Shown: positions 35,193 to 45,266 of the stretch, piece by piece | Position numbering within the stretch: position 1 is the first letter of the stretch | How the letters are laid out: each line of letters opens with the position of its first letter | Assembly (NCBI RefSeq): GCF_000253115.1 | Contig: NC_014145.1 | Coordinates: 930,001-994,000, forward strand | Source: Thiomonas arsenitoxydans | GTDB taxonomy: Bacteria > Pseudomonadota > Gammaproteobacteria > Burkholderiales > Burkholderiaceae_C | Length of the DNA: 64,000 nucleotides | Direction of reading: 5' to 3' | The notes under the pieces: generated by a model | What the model saw: only the letters and a program-made list of their open reading frames with translations | Told to the model about the DNA's origin: nothing | Database searches by the model: none | Program-made: the position numbers and the translations under genes

Positions 35193-36878
35193 TCAGCTCG
35201 GGGTTTGCGCATCGGCGCGGATCCAGCGTGCGGCTTTCTCGGCGATCATCAGCGTCGGGCTGTTGATGTTGCCGCTGGGAATCCGGGGCATCACCCCGGC
35301 GTCGACCACGCGCAGCCCGGCCACCACGCCGCCGCGGCCATCGCGAAGGCGCAGCCGCGTATCCACCACCGCACCTGCGTCGTCGGCCCGGCCCATGGCC
35401 GTCGTTCCTGCGGGGTGGAAAATGGTGGTGGCGATGTCTCCGGCTAGGCGGGCGAGTTCGGCATCGGTCTGAAATTGCGTACCCGGCTTGAACTCTTCCG
35501 GCGCGTAGCGCGCCAGCGCCGGTTGCGCCACGATGCGGCGGGTCAGGCGCAGGCTGTCGGCCGCCACCTGACGATCCTCGTCGGTGCTGAGATAGTGGGG
35601 AGAAATGGCCGGTGCATCGGCAAAGCGCGGGCTTTTGATCTGCACCGTTCCGCGGCTGCCGGGGTTGAGATTGCAGACGCTGGCGGTGAAGGCATCGAAG
35701 CTGTGCAGCGGTTCGCCGAAAGCGTCCAGGCTGAGCGGCTGGACGTGGTACTGAATGTTGGGGTGGACGTACTGCGCGCTGCTGCGGGTGAACACGCCGA
35801 GCTGGCTGGGCGCCATGCTCATCGGGCCGGTACGCCTGAGAGCGTATTCCAGTCCGATCATCGCCTTGCCCCAGCTTGACGCCGCCCGCGTGTTGAGCGT
35901 GCGAGCGCCCTTCACCTTGAACACGGCGCGGATCTGCAGATGGTCCTGCAGATTGGCGCCCACGCCCGGCAGGTCGATCAGCGGCGTGATGCCGTGTTGC
36001 TGCAGCAGCGCCGCAGGCCCCACGCCCGAGAGCTGCAGGATTTGCGGCGAACCGATGGCGCCCGCGCTGAGCAGCACCTCGCGGGTAGCGTGCGCCGTGA
36101 TTTTTTCCTGGCCCGTCCACACTTCGACGCCGGTGCAGCGTTGGCTACCGTCAGGCGCGGTGTCGAACAGCAGGCGAGTGACGTGGGCGCCATTCCAGAG
36201 TTCGAAGTTCGGGCGGCCATAGCAGGTCGGGCGCAAAAAGGCCTTGGCCGTGTTCCAGCGCCAGCCGCCTTTCTGGTTGACCTCGAAATAGCTCACGCCC
36301 TCGTTGCTGCCGCGGTTGAAGTCGTCGGTGGCGGGAATGCCCGCCTGTTGCGCCGCCTGCGCGAAGGCATCGAGGATGTCCCAGCGCAGACGTTGCTTTT
36401 CCACTCGACATTCGCCGCCGTGGCCGTGCAGCGCGGCGAAGAACGGGTCGTTCGCGCGGTCGGCGCCGGCATCGCGGCGCCAGTGGTTTTCGTGGGCGAT
36501 GAAGTCGGGCAGGCAGGCTTCCCAGCGCCAGGCCTCGTCGCCGGTCAGGGCGGCCCAGGCGTCGTAGTCGCGGGCCTGGCCGCGCATATAGATCATGCCG
36601 TTGATGCTGCTGCACCCGCCCAGCACTTTGCCGCGCGGGTAGCGCAGGGTGCGGCCGTTGAGCCCGGGGTCGGCTTCGGTGTGGTAGAGCCAGTCGGTGC
36701 GCGGGTTGCCGATGCAGTACAGATAGCCCACCGGAATGTGGATCCAGGGGTAGTCGTCTTTGCGCCCGGCCTCGATCAGCAGCACGCGCTTGTCGGCATC
36801 GGCGCTAAGGCGGTTGGCCAGCAGGCTGCCCGCGGTGCCCGCGCCGATGATGATGTAGTCGAAGGGGGTGTCGGCCAC
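35193..36878 (-). CDS. GMC-family FAD-dependent oxidoreductase (choline dehydrogenase-like)
   Basis: The 561-residue protein starts at GTG 36878, seven bases after the mmsA stop. The FAD-binding motif FDYIIIGAGTAGSLLANRL opens the protein. GMC signatures follow: YPRGKVLGGCSSINGMIYMR and LLSAGAIGSPQILQLSGVGP. The catalytic His lies near the end in FHPAGTTAMG. It oxidises an alcohol to an aldehyde. Being in one operon with a methylmalonate-semialdehyde dehydrogenase suggests that the aldehyde is passed on, but the substrate is unknown. Confidence 0.92.
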   Translation of the reverse strand: MADTPFDYIIIGAGTAGSLLANRLSADADKRVLLIEAGRKDDYPWIHIPVGYLYCIGNPRTDWLYHTEADPGLNGRTLRYPRGKVLGGCSSINGMIYMRGQARDYDAWAALTGDEAWRWEACLPDFIAHENHWRRDAGADRANDPFFAALHGHGGECRVEKQRLRWDILDAFAQAAQQAGIPATDDFNRGSNEGVSYFEVNQKGGWRWNTAKAFLRPTCYGRPNFELWNGAHVTRLLFDTAPDGSQRCTGVEVWTGQEKITAHATREVLLSAGAIGSPQILQLSGVGPAALLQQHGITPLIDLPGVGANLQDHLQIRAVFKVKGARTLNTRAASSWGKAMIGLEYALRRTGPMSMAPSQLGVFTRSSAQYVHPNIQYHVQPLSLDAFGEPLHSFDAFTASVCNLNPGSRGTVQIKSPRFADAPAISPHYLSTDEDRQVAADSLRLTRRIVAQPALARYAPEEFKPGTQFQTDAELARLAGDIATTIFHPAGTTAMGRADDAGAVVDTRLRLRDGRGGVVAGLRVVDAGVMPRIPSGNINSPTLMIAEKAARWIRADAQTPS

Positions 36879-36885
36879 GCTGCGC

Positions 36886-38406
36886 TTACTTGGATGTGGG
36901 CATGACGAACTCGGCGCCCTTGGGGGTGCTTTCCGGCCAGCGCTGCATGATGCTCTTCTGCTTGGTGTAGAAGCGCACGCCTTCTTCGCCATAGGCATGC
37001 ATGTCGCCAAACAGGCTGGCTTTCCAGCCGCCGAAGCCGTGCCAGGCCATCGGTACGGGAATGGGCACGTTGATGCCCACCATGCCGGCCTGCACCCGGC
37101 GGCCGAACTCGCGCGCCACGTGGCCGTCACGCGTGAAGCACGCCACGCCGTTGCCGTAGGCGTGCGCGTTCACGAGATCAAGCGCCGAGCTGAAGTCGGG
37201 CACGCGCACGCAGGACAGCACCGGGCCGAAGATTTCTTCCTGATAGATGCGCATGTCGGGCATGACCTGATCGAACACCGTGCCGCCGATCCAGAAGCCT
37301 TTTTCATGTCCGGGCACTGCAAGACCGCGACCGTCCACCAGCAGCTTCGCGCCTTGCTGCACGCCGGAGTCGATCAGGCCGGTGATGCGCTCGCGCGCCG
37401 CCTCGGTGACGATGGGGCCCATTTCGGCATCGAGCTCCATGCCGTTCTTCACCTTCAGCGCCTGCGTACGCTCGACCAGCCGGGGCAGAATTTTTTCGGC
37501 CACATCGCCCACCAGCACGCCTACCGAGATGGCCATGCAGCGTTCGCCCGCCGAGCCGAAGGCACTGCCGATGAGCGCGTCCACGACTTGGTCGAGGTCG
37601 GCGTCGGGCATCACCACCATGTGGTTCTTGGCACCGCCCAGCGCCTGCACGCGCTTGCCCTGGCGTGCGGCCTCTTGTGCAATGTGATGCGCCACCGGGG
37701 TCGAGCCGACAAAGCTGATGGCCTTGACGTCCGGGTTCGCCAGCAGGGCGTCGACCGCCACCTTGTCGCCCTGCACGACGTTGAACACGCCGTCGGGCAG
37801 GCCGGCTAGTTTGAGCAATTCGGCCATGAGCAGGCTGGGAGACGGATCGAGCGGGCTGGGCTTGAGCACAAAGGTATTGCCCGCCGCGATGGCCACCGGG
37901 AACATCCACATCGGCACCATGCAGGGGAAGTTGAACGGGGTGACGCCGGCCACCACGCCCAGCGGCTGGCGCATGGTCCAGTTGTCGATGCCGGTGGACA
38001 CCTGCTCGGTGTAGTCGCCCTTGAGCAGTTGCGCAATGCCGCAGGCGAACTCCACGATTTCGATACCCCGCGTGACCTCGCCCTGCGCGTCGGTGAACAC
38101 CTTGCCGTGCTCGGCGGTGATCATGGCGGCCAGGGTGTCGCGGTGCTGGTTGAGCAGATCGAGAAACTTGAACATCACCCGGGCGCGGCGCACAGGCGGC
38201 ATGTCAGCCCACTTCGGAAACGCGGCGTGTGCGGCGGCGACGGCGGCATTCACCTGCGCCGCGTCGGCCAGTTCCACCTGTCGCGATACCGCACCCGTGG
38301 CCGGGTTGAATATGGCCTGCTTGCGCGCGCCTTCGGCCGAGACGATGCGGCCCGCGATGAAATGCGCCACATCGGCGGCGCCAGTGAACGGGTGAGGTGC
38401 GCCCAT
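36886..38406 (-). CDS. mmsA: Methylmalonate-semialdehyde dehydrogenase (CoA-acylating)
   Basis: The 506-residue aldehyde dehydrogenase starts at ATG 38406 with AGGAGA nine bases upstream. Signatures are [40 protein letters not shown] and the catalytic Cys in [13 protein letters not shown], the sequence typical of MmsA. It converts methylmalonate or malonate semialdehyde to propionyl- or acetyl-CoA in valine and inositol or beta-alanine breakdown. The GMC oxidoreductase follows directly, and a LysR regulator is divergent, so a substrate-induced operon is likely. Confidence 0.92.
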   Translation of the reverse strand: MGAPHPFTGAADVAHFIAGRIVSAEGARKQAIFNPATGAVSRQVELADAAQVNAAVAAAHAAFPKWADMPPVRRARVMFKFLDLLNQHRDTLAAMITAEHGKVFTDAQGEVTRGIEIVEFACGIAQLLKGDYTEQVSTGIDNWTMRQPLGVVAGVTPFNFPCMVPMWMFPVAIAAGNTFVLKPSPLDPSPSLLMAELLKLAGLPDGVFNVVQGDKVAVDALLANPDVKAISFVGSTPVAHHIAQEAARQGKRVQALGGAKNHMVVMPDADLDQVVDALIGSAFGSAGERCMAISVGVLVGDVAEKILPRLVERTQALKVKNGMELDAEMGPIVTEAARERITGLIDSGVQQGAKLLVDGRGLAVPGHEKGFWIGGTVFDQVMPDMRIYQEEIFGPVLSCVRVPDFSSALDLVNAHAYGNGVACFTRDGHVAREFGRRVQAGMVGINVPIPVPMAWHGFGGWKASLFGDMHAYGEEGVRFYTKQKSIMQRWPESTPKGAEFVMPTSK

Positions 38407-38535
38407 GAGCGAGTCTCCTGTGAACGGAAGAATGTGGAATGGCAACAAGTCTATGAGCCGTCAGCCCCTTTGCATAGCGATCTAAACTGACAACATTGTT
38501 TTGAAAATCGAACAATTAGACCGGAGGAGATCGCC

Positions 38536-39477
38536 ATGTCCACCGTTTCGCCCCCGCGTGACGACTTGCTCTGGCAGCAAGTGCACTGGCTGGGCGCCAT
38601 TGCCGCTCAGGGCAGCCTGACGGCTGCCGCACAGCGACTCGGGGTCTCCAAGGCGGCGGTGAGTCAGCAGCTTGCCGCACTGGAGCGCCGTATCGGCGTG
38701 CCGCTGGTGCGCCGAACCACGCGCACCCTGCGTCTGACCGAGGCCGGGCAGCGACTGGTGGACGAGACGGCACCCGCATTCGCCCACATCGTGCGCAGCG
38801 TGGGGGCGGTGCACGATCTGGCGGAAACGCCGAGGGGTCTGGTGCGCGTGACCGCGCCCGTTGCCTTGGGACGCCAGCATGTGGCGCCGCACTTGTTGAG
38901 CTTTCTGCGCAAGTATTCCGATATTCAGGTGGAGCTGGAGTTGTCGGACCGGCTGAGCAATCTGCCGCAGGAAGGCTTCGATCTGGCCGTGCGCCATGTA
39001 GCCGCGCCGCCCGAAAACCATGTGGCCTGGAAACTGTGCGACACGCGCTCGCTGCTGGTGGCCAGTGCCGCGTATCTGCGTCGGCATGGTCAGCCGCAAC
39101 ATCCTGCAGAACTCGCGCAGCATGCCTGTCTGACCTATTTGAGGCCCGGAGCGGCGGTGTGGATGTTCGAGCAGCCAAACGCCAAAGACGCGGAGCCCCA
39201 GCGCGTGCGCGTCACTGTGCAGGGGCCGCTGCGCGCCAATACCAGTGAAGTGCTGCGCGAGGCGGCACGCGCCGGCCTGGGCATCGCCCTGGCACCCGAC
39301 TTCAGCCTCGACTTGGGCGGGCGCTCATCCACGCTGCGAGCGGTATTGCCTCAATGGCGGGCCGTGGGGTTTTTCGGGCAGGCGATCTACGCGATCCGCC
39401 CCTGGAGTCCCAATACGCCCCGCGCCATTCAACTGCTGGTCGAGCACTTGCGGCAGGCGTTGGCAACGGGGTTTTGA
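38536..39477 (+). CDS. LysR-family transcriptional regulator
   Basis: The 313-residue protein has the LysR helix-turn-helix near residues 20-75 (GSLTAAAQRLGVSKAAVSQQ, LAALERRIGVPLVRR) and an effector-binding domain with VRHVAAPPENHVAWKL. The ATG at 38536 follows GGAGGAGATCGCC. It is divergent from mmsA with a 129-base gap, the normal layout for a LysR protein that controls its neighbour. Effector unknown. Confidence 0.92.
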   Translation: MSTVSPPRDDLLWQQVHWLGAIAAQGSLTAAAQRLGVSKAAVSQQLAALERRIGVPLVRRTTRTLRLTEAGQRLVDETAPAFAHIVRSVGAVHDLAETPRGLVRVTAPVALGRQHVAPHLLSFLRKYSDIQVELELSDRLSNLPQEGFDLAVRHVAAPPENHVAWKLCDTRSLLVASAAYLRRHGQPQHPAELAQHACLTYLRPGAAVWMFEQPNAKDAEPQRVRVTVQGPLRANTSEVLREAARAGLGIALAPDFSLDLGGRSSTLRAVLPQWRAVGFFGQAIYAIRPWSPNTPRAIQLLVEHLRQALATGF

Positions 39478-39489
39478 CTGTCGGGGTTC

Positions 39490-40281
39490 TCAGCCGTGGG
39501 GGTGTAGGTCGCCGCAGACCGGACAGTGCGGGTTGCGCGGCAGATTGATGGTCTGGAAATCAGTGTCCAGTGCATCGATCAACAACAGCTTGCCGCGCAA
39601 GGTTTTGCCAGTCTGACTGAGGATTTTCAGCGCTTCAACAGCCTGCAGACTGCCGACCAGACCGACCAGAGGGGCGAGCACGCCCATGGTGGCGCACTGC
39701 ACTTCTTCCATCGGCGCATCCGGCGGAAACAGGCAGGCATAGCAGGGCCCGCGCTCACCCTGCGCATCGCACCGGGTGTCGAACACGCTGACCTGGCCCG
39801 CAAAGCGGATAGCCGCACCGCTGACCAGAGGCACGCCGCGCGCGACGCAGGCGCGGTTCAGCGCCTGACGGGTGGCGAAGTTGTCGCTGCAATCGAGGGC
39901 AACGTCTGCGGCCGAGACGAGTTCGTCGAGCAGGGCTGCGTCGGCACGGCGGGCGATCACATCGACTTCGATATACGGGTTGATCTGTCGCATCGCCTCG
40001 CGCGCGGAATCGACCTTGCGCTGTCCGATGCGCGCCTCGGTATGGGCGATCTGCCGTTGCAGGTTGGTCAGGTCGACCGTATCGTCGTCCACCAGGGTGA
40101 TGCGGCCGACCCCCGCACTGGCCAGGTAGAGCGCTGCGGGCGAACCCAGACCGCCGGCGCCGAGAATGAGGGCGCGGCCCGCGCAGATGCGCTCCTGGCC
40201 TTCGATGCCGATTTCGTCGAGCAGGATGTGCCGTGAATAACGCAGCAGTTGGCGATCGTCGAGAGACATGCCGGGTGCCAT
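39490..40281 (-). CDS. moeB: MoeB/ThiF-family adenylyltransferase
   Basis: The 263-residue E1-like enzyme adenylates the C-terminus of a sulfur-carrier protein (MoaD or ThiS). It has LILGAGGLGSPAALYLASAG, the nucleotide-binding motif, an Arg/Asn/Lys/Asp set around TDNFATRQALN-like CSDNFATRQALNRAC, and two zinc-binding Cys pairs (CYACLFPP and PHCPVCGD). MoeB and ThiF cannot be told apart with certainty. The ATG at 40281 has GAGAGGG upstream; ATG 40269 is possible. It lies downstream of ctpA and gpmA on the same strand. Confidence 0.88.
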   Translation of the reverse strand: MAPGMSLDDRQLLRYSRHILLDEIGIEGQERICAGRALILGAGGLGSPAALYLASAGVGRITLVDDDTVDLTNLQRQIAHTEARIGQRKVDSAREAMRQINPYIEVDVIARRADAALLDELVSAADVALDCSDNFATRQALNRACVARGVPLVSGAAIRFAGQVSVFDTRCDAQGERGPCYACLFPPDAPMEEVQCATMGVLAPLVGLVGSLQAVEALKILSQTGKTLRGKLLLIDALDTDFQTINLPRNPHCPVCGDLHPHG

Positions 40282-40306
40282 CGCCCTCTCGGACGATGGC
40301 TCGTTC

Positions 40307-41809
40307 TTACTTGCTCTTGGTGGCGCCGCTGGCGTCCGCCTTCGGGCCGCTGGCTGCAGCCGACGTGGCTGGGGTTTTCGCCTTGGCCGTGCTGGCCGGC
40401 TGCTTGGCCGTGATGACCGGCTTGCCTTCCAGATAATTCATCGCCTGCGTCACCTGCCAGTCTTCCTTGCTGCCGTACTCGGGCAATTTCGGCAACTTGT
40501 TCGGGTCTTTCTGGAGTTCGGCTTCGAGCAGGCGCCGGGCTTCTTCCTGCTTGCGCACATCTTCTTCGACCCGCTTGGAGTCGGCCGACTCGTTGCCGGT
40601 GCCGATCTGGTTCTTGTAGTCGATCTCGCGCATGCGCAGCGCGGCGTAGGGGTCGCCGCTCTCCAACGGGTCAACCTCGTAATTCGGGGTGATGCCCTTG
40701 CCCTGGATCGACTGGCCGTTGGGGGTGTAGTAGCGCGCCGTGGTGAGCTTGAGCGCGGTATCGGGCCCGAGCGGCAGCACGGTCTGCACCGAGCCCTTGC
40801 CGAAGGACAGCGTGCCCATGACCACTGCACGCTTGTAGTCTTGCAAGGCGCCAGTCACGATTTCGGAGGCCGATGCCGATCCGCCGTTGATGAGCACCAC
40901 CAGTTTCACCGTCTTAACGCCCGCGGGCAGGGTGTCGAGCGGGTTGTCGCCCGGGCGGCTCATGTAGTCACTCGGGGTGTTGCGGTAGGTGGAGTTGGCC
41001 TCGGGCATCTGCCCCTTGGTGCTGACGATCACGGCGTCGTTCGGCAGGAACACCGAAGCCACGCCCACGGCGCTTTCGAGCAGACCGCCCGGATCGTTGC
41101 GCAGATCGAGGATCAGGCCCTTCATGTTCGGGTCTTCCTTATACAGCGCGTCGATTTTTTTGACGAAGCTGCTCAGCGTGTCCGCCTGGAACTGGGTGAT
41201 ACGAATCCAGCCATAGCCCGGGGCGATCATCTTGCCCTTGACGCTCTGTACCTGAATCAGCTCGCGGGTCACGGTGAAGGTGAGGGTGCGGTTTTCCGAC
41301 TTGCGCAGCACGGTGAGGGTGACCTTGGTACCCGGCTTGCCGCGCATGAGCTTGACCGCGTCGCTCAGGCTCAGACCCTTGACGGCGGTATTGTCGATGC
41401 GGGTAATCAGGTCGCCCGCATGAATGCCAGCCCGGGCAGCAGGCGAGCCCTCGATGGGCGAAACCACTTTCACCAAACCATCTTCGGCGGCGATTTCGAT
41501 GCCCACGCCGACGAATTTGCCGCTGGTGCTTTCCTTGAAGTCCTTGAAGTTCTTCTTATCCAAATATTCCGAGTGTGGATCGAGGTTGTTCACCATGCCG
41601 TTGATGGCGTTTTCGATCAGTTTCTTGCCCTCGACCGGCTCAAAGAAGTCGGCCTTGATCAGCCCGTACACGGCGGCGAACTGCTGCAGTTCTTCCAGCG
41701 GTAGCGGCGAAACGGTGTTGCGCGCCAGCGCCTGGACTTGCAGGGTCGCCATGATGCCGGTGATGGCACCAACGACAACCCAGGCTGCGACTCGAAATTT
41801 ACTGGCCAT
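40307..41809 (-). CDS. ctpA: S41-family C-terminal processing peptidase
   Basis: The 500-residue protein has an N-terminal hydrophobic signal anchor (AAWVVVGAITGIMATLQ) and acts in the periplasm. A PDZ domain contains VVSPIEGSPAARAGIHAGDL. The catalytic Ser is in INGGSASASEIVTGAL and the Lys in GTLSFGKGSVQTVLPLG, the standard serine-lysine dyad. The Ala/Lys/Pro-rich C-terminal tail is low complexity. It cleaves proteins from their C-terminus, often in cell-wall maintenance. The gene lies between gpmA and moeB. Confidence 0.95.
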   Translation of the reverse strand: MASKFRVAAWVVVGAITGIMATLQVQALARNTVSPLPLEELQQFAAVYGLIKADFFEPVEGKKLIENAINGMVNNLDPHSEYLDKKNFKDFKESTSGKFVGVGIEIAAEDGLVKVVSPIEGSPAARAGIHAGDLITRIDNTAVKGLSLSDAVKLMRGKPGTKVTLTVLRKSENRTLTFTVTRELIQVQSVKGKMIAPGYGWIRITQFQADTLSSFVKKIDALYKEDPNMKGLILDLRNDPGGLLESAVGVASVFLPNDAVIVSTKGQMPEANSTYRNTPSDYMSRPGDNPLDTLPAGVKTVKLVVLINGGSASASEIVTGALQDYKRAVVMGTLSFGKGSVQTVLPLGPDTALKLTTARYYTPNGQSIQGKGITPNYEVDPLESGDPYAALRMREIDYKNQIGTGNESADSKRVEEDVRKQEEARRLLEAELQKDPNKLPKLPEYGSKEDWQVTQAMNYLEGKPVITAKQPASTAKAKTPATSAAASGPKADASGATKSK

Positions 41810-41966
41810 GGTGGATCAAACGGAGTGTCTGCTAAAGGAGCGGGCAGTATAGGGGTAGCGCTATTTTTGTGACGCGAGCACAGCACATCCCGCAGGGCGT
41901 CTGCGGAATAGCGTCAACAGATAATGGATTAGACACAAGGCACGCGGGCCTAACTCAGACCTTGCC

Positions 41967-42674
41967 TCAGACCTTGCCGCCCGCAGCGTTGAGGTAATAG
42001 CGCTGCAGCGGCTTGAGATCGGCGTCGAGCTCGTACACCAGCGGAATGCCGTTGGGGATGTTCAGCCCGGTGATGTCTTCGTCCGAGATGTTTTCCAGGT
42101 ACTTCATGATGGCGCGCATGGAGTTGCCGTGCGACACCACCAGCGTGCGCTTGCCCGCCTTGATGGCCGGAGCCAGCGACTCGTGCCAGAACGGCAGAAC
42201 CCGCGCGATGGTGTCTTTCAGGCACTCGGTCAGCGGCAGCTCTTCGGGTTTGAGGCGGGCATAGCGCGGATCGGCGGCCAGTTCCAGACGATGGGTTTCG
42301 TCAAGCGGCGGGGGCGGGGTGTCGTAGCTGCGGCGCCAGATGTGCACCTGTTCGTCGCCGTACTTGGCGGCGGTTTCCGCCTTGTTCAAACCTTGCAGCG
42401 CGCCGTAGTGGCGCTCGTTGAGCCGCCAAGTGTGCACCACGGGCAGCCACATGGCGTCGAGCTCGTCGAGCGATAGCCACAGGGTGCGCACGGCGCGCTT
42501 GAGCACCGAGGTATAGGTCAGGTCGAAGCTGTAACCCAGTTCCTTGAGCAGGCGCCCGGCGGCGCGGGCTTCGCGGATGCCTTGCTCGGTCAGATCGACA
42601 TCGGTCCAGCCGGTAAAGCGGTTTTGCTGATTCCAGGTGGATTCACCGTGGCGCAGCATGACGAGTTTGTACAT
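41967..42674 (-). CDS. gpmA: 2,3-bisphosphoglycerate-dependent phosphoglycerate mutase
   Basis: The 235-residue glycolytic enzyme starts [20 protein letters not shown], with the catalytic His in [23 protein letters not shown] and the second His in [18 protein letters not shown] complete the active site. The start was set at ATG 42674 as in all family members; the open frame extends further upstream without support. It interconverts 3- and 2-phosphoglycerate in the cytoplasm. Confidence 0.97.
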   Translation of the reverse strand: MYKLVMLRHGESTWNQQNRFTGWTDVDLTEQGIREARAAGRLLKELGYSFDLTYTSVLKRAVRTLWLSLDELDAMWLPVVHTWRLNERHYGALQGLNKAETAAKYGDEQVHIWRRSYDTPPPPLDETHRLELAADPRYARLKPEELPLTECLKDTIARVLPFWHESLAPAIKAGKRTLVVSHGNSMRAIMKYLENISDEDITGLNIPNGIPLVYELDADLKPLQRYYLNAAGGKV

Positions 42675-42863
42675 GGGAGGTCTCGAAGTGCGAAGGAGTG
42701 AAACAATGCGGAGCACAGGCTAATAGTAGTCCAGCTGCAAAATGTCGCTGCACTGCAGCAATCGGTGCCCTACGCATGCCATGCGGCAGATGGAACAAAA
42801 CCATACATCAGCGCAAGCAGATTTGATTTTTTAGAATTTCACCCCCTCAAGGAGAAAACTGAA

Positions 42864-43274
42864 GTGCAGTTCCTCATCGAAAACTGGGCGCTCGTGCTCA
42901 TTGCCCTGACTTCCGGCGGCATGCTGCTGTGGAGTTCCTACGGCGGCGCGTCCGGGTCGGATGGCGTCAGTGCGGCTCAGGCCGTGCTCAAGGTCAACCG
43001 CGAAAAGGGCGTGATCATCGACGTCTGCGAGCCCAATGAATTTCAGGCCGGCCATGCCGTGGGCAGCAAGAGCATTCCGCTGGGCCAGCTCGACAAGCGC
43101 TTGAGTGATCTCCCCAAAGACAAAAACACGCCGGTGCTGATCATGTGCGCATCGGGCATGCGGGCCAAGCGCGCCGCGGCCCAACTTCGCAAGCAGGGTT
43201 TTGTGAACGCTGCGGCGGTGTCGGGCGGGATGCGCTCTTGGCGCGAAGCCGGGCTGCCGGTTGAAAAAGGATGA
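42864..43274 (+). CDS. Membrane-anchored rhodanese-like sulfurtransferase
   Basis: The GTG start at 42864 follows AAGGAG nine bases upstream. The 136-residue protein has an N-terminal transmembrane segment (WALVLIALTSGGMLLWSSY) and one rhodanese domain with DVCEPNEFQAGHAVGSKSIP and the active-site Cys in VLIMCASGMRAKRAA. It carries sulfane sulfur as a persulfide. It is placed just before grxC, a common pairing in this bacterial order. Confidence 0.92.
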   Translation: MQFLIENWALVLIALTSGGMLLWSSYGGASGSDGVSAAQAVLKVNREKGVIIDVCEPNEFQAGHAVGSKSIPLGQLDKRLSDLPKDKNTPVLIMCASGMRAKRAAAQLRKQGFVNAAAVSGGMRSWREAGLPVEKG

Positions 43275-43281
43275 CTTTCGT

Positions 43282-43545
43282 ATGAACAAGGTTCGCATGT
43301 ACACCTCTGCCGTCTGTCCCTATTGCATCCGCGCCAAGGCGCTGTTGCAAAAACGCGGCGTGGTGGACATTGAAGAAATCCGTATCGATCTCGACCCGGG
43401 TCAGCGCCAGCACATGATGGCATCTACCGGGCGCCGCACCGTGCCGCAGATTTTCATTGGCGACATCCATGTGGGCGGCTGCGACGATCTCTACGCCATC
43501 GACGCCCGGGGCGGCCTGATGCCCCTGCTGCGCGACGCCGCCTGA
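43282..43545 (+). CDS. grxC: Glutaredoxin 3
   Basis: The 87-residue protein starts at ATG 43282 and contains the dithiol active site CPYC in TSAVCPYCIRAKALL, the cis-Pro in RRTVPQIFIGDIHVGG and the GGCDDL end. It reduces disulfides with glutathione. It is eight bases after the rhodanese stop and likely co-transcribed. Confidence 0.96.
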   Translation: MNKVRMYTSAVCPYCIRAKALLQKRGVVDIEEIRIDLDPGQRQHMMASTGRRTVPQIFIGDIHVGGCDDLYAIDARGGLMPLLRDAA

Positions 43546-43636
43546 AGCCCGCTCGGCTCATCCAGCAGCCCGGCTGGCCAGTGGGTCTGGCGGGGCTGTC
43601 ATGAGGCGGGCCTAGAATCAGCCACAAGCAATCGAC

Positions 43637-43659
43637 GCCCGCATCCTGCGGGCTTTTTT
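43637..43659 (+). terminator. Rho-independent terminator between grxC and secB
   Basis: GCCCGCA and TGCGGGC pair around TCC and are followed by TTTTTT. The stem lies only 17 bases before the secB start, so it could also attenuate read-through into secB. Confidence 0.85.
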
Positions 43660-43675
43660 CCATGGAGAATTTTTG

Positions 43676-44170
43676 ATGAGCGCCACCCCCGAGAACACGC
43701 AGTCTGCCGATCCGGTTTTCATGCTGCAGCGTTGCTATTTGAAAGACCTGTCGCTGGAGCAGCCCAATTCGCCGCAGATCCTGTTGGAGCAGCAGCAGCC
43801 CAATGTGGACGTGCAAATGAGCGTGGAAGCGCAGCCCGTGGTCGAGGGGCTGTTCGAAATTACCGTGGCGGCGACCATTACAGCCCGCATGCAAGACCGC
43901 GTGCTGTTTCTGGTGGAAGGCAAGCAGGCCGGCATTTTCGAGCTTCGCAATATTCCGCAGGAACATGCCGACATGCTGCTGGGCATTGCCTGTCCGCAGA
44001 CCGTCTATCCGTATCTGCGCGCCAATCTGGCCGACGCCATCACCCGCGCGGGCTTTCCGCCGGTGCATCTGGCCGAAATCAACTTCCAGGCCATGTACGA
44101 GCAGCAACAGGCGCAACAGCAGGCCGCCAATGACGCACCTTCCATCATCACGCCCGACCGCCTGAACTGA
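43676..44170 (+). CDS. secB: Protein-export chaperone SecB
   Basis: The 164-residue cytoplasmic chaperone keeps preproteins unfolded for Sec[21 protein letters not shown] at the start, the repeated [15 protein letters not shown] strand and [14 protein letters not shown] are typical. The ATG at 43676 has GGAGA upstream. It is followed 25 bases later by gpsA, as in many proteobacteria. Confidence 0.95.
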   Translation: MSATPENTQSADPVFMLQRCYLKDLSLEQPNSPQILLEQQQPNVDVQMSVEAQPVVEGLFEITVAATITARMQDRVLFLVEGKQAGIFELRNIPQEHADMLLGIACPQTVYPYLRANLADAITRAGFPPVHLAEINFQAMYEQQQAQQQAANDAPSIITPDRLN

Positions 44171-44195
44171 TTTGTTCTGATCGTTTTAACGGCTG

Positions 44196-45239
44196 ATGTC
44201 GTCACAACCGCCTCGCTCGCTGACTGTGCTCGGCGCCGGTGCCTGGGGCACGGGCATCGCCTGTCAGATCGCGGCGCATCAGGCCGTCTTGCTCTGGGGC
44301 CGCGACACGGCGCAGATGCAGCGCTTGCAGGCGGAGCGGGTCAATGCCGCCTATCTGCCGGATGTGCCCTTGCCGCCGACTTTGACCGTTACGGCCGACC
44401 TCGACGCGGCGCTGCGCCACGCAGCCGGCCCCCACGGCCTGCTGCTGCTGGCGGTGCCGGTCTCCGGCCTGCGGGCCGCCGCGCAGGCGGTGCGGATTTT
44501 CAACGCCGACAAGCCGCAAGGCGCGCGCGTGCAGCAACTGGTCTGGCTGTGCAAGGGCTTTGAGCAGGGCAGCGGGCTGCTGCCGCATGCGGTGATCGAC
44601 GCCGTGTTCGCTGGCATGGATGCGCCTCCGGCGACCGGTGCGCTCTCCGGCCCGAGTTTTGCGCTGGAGGTCGCTCGCGGTCTGCCCGTGGCGCTCACTC
44701 TGGCTAGCACCGACGCCGCGCTGCGTCAGTCGGCCGTGGCGGCCCTGCATCACGGAGCAATGCGCATCTACGCCACGCCCGATGTCGTGGGCGTGGAGGT
44801 GGGCGGCGCGGTGAAGAATGTGCTGGCCATCGCTACCGGGGTGAGTGACGGCATGGGCCTGGGCAACAACGCGCGCGCGGCGCTCATCACCCGTGGGCTG
44901 GCCGAGCTTTCGCGGCTGGGCGTGGCGCTGGGCGGGCAGGCCGATACCTTCATGGGCCTGAGCGGTCTGGGCGATCTGGTACTGACCGCCACCGGCGATC
45001 TGTCGCGCAACCGCCGCGTCGGCCTGGCGCTGGCGCAGGGGCAGCGGCTCGACCATATCGTGGCCACGCTGGGGCATGTGGCCGAGGGCGTGCATACCGC
45101 GCAGACGGCCTTGCAACTCGCCCGCGCGCACCGCGTGTCCATGCCGATCACCGAAGCGGTGAGCCGTTTGCTCGACGGCAAACTCACGCCGCAGGCCGCG
45201 CTCAGTGGTCTGCTCCAGCGTCAGCCGCGCGGAGAGTGA
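44196..45239 (+). CDS. gpsA: Glycerol-3-phosphate dehydrogenase [NAD(P)+]
   Basis: The 347-residue enzyme makes glycerol-3-phosphate for phospholipid synthesis. The Rossmann motif LTVLGAGAWGTGIA is at the N-terminus, ALSGPSFALEVARGLP near residue 150, and the catalytic Lys in VGGAVKNVLAIATG near 210. It follows secB closely and precedes pth. Confidence 0.95.
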   Translation: MSSQPPRSLTVLGAGAWGTGIACQIAAHQAVLLWGRDTAQMQRLQAERVNAAYLPDVPLPPTLTVTADLDAALRHAAGPHGLLLLAVPVSGLRAAAQAVRIFNADKPQGARVQQLVWLCKGFEQGSGLLPHAVIDAVFAGMDAPPATGALSGPSFALEVARGLPVALTLASTDAALRQSAVAALHHGAMRIYATPDVVGVEVGGAVKNVLAIATGVSDGMGLGNNARAALITRGLAELSRLGVALGGQADTFMGLSGLGDLVLTATGDLSRNRRVGLALAQGQRLDHIVATLGHVAEGVHTAQTALQLARAHRVSMPITEAVSRLLDGKLTPQAALSGLLQRQPRGE

Positions 45240-45266
45240 GTCCCTCTTCATCCCTGTGGATTTCGC

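Noticed and set aside
42765..42863. Longer start for the rhodanese gene at 42765
   Set aside because: The GTG at 42864 has AAGGAG upstream and is followed directly by the membrane anchor, while the extra 33 residues look non-coding.
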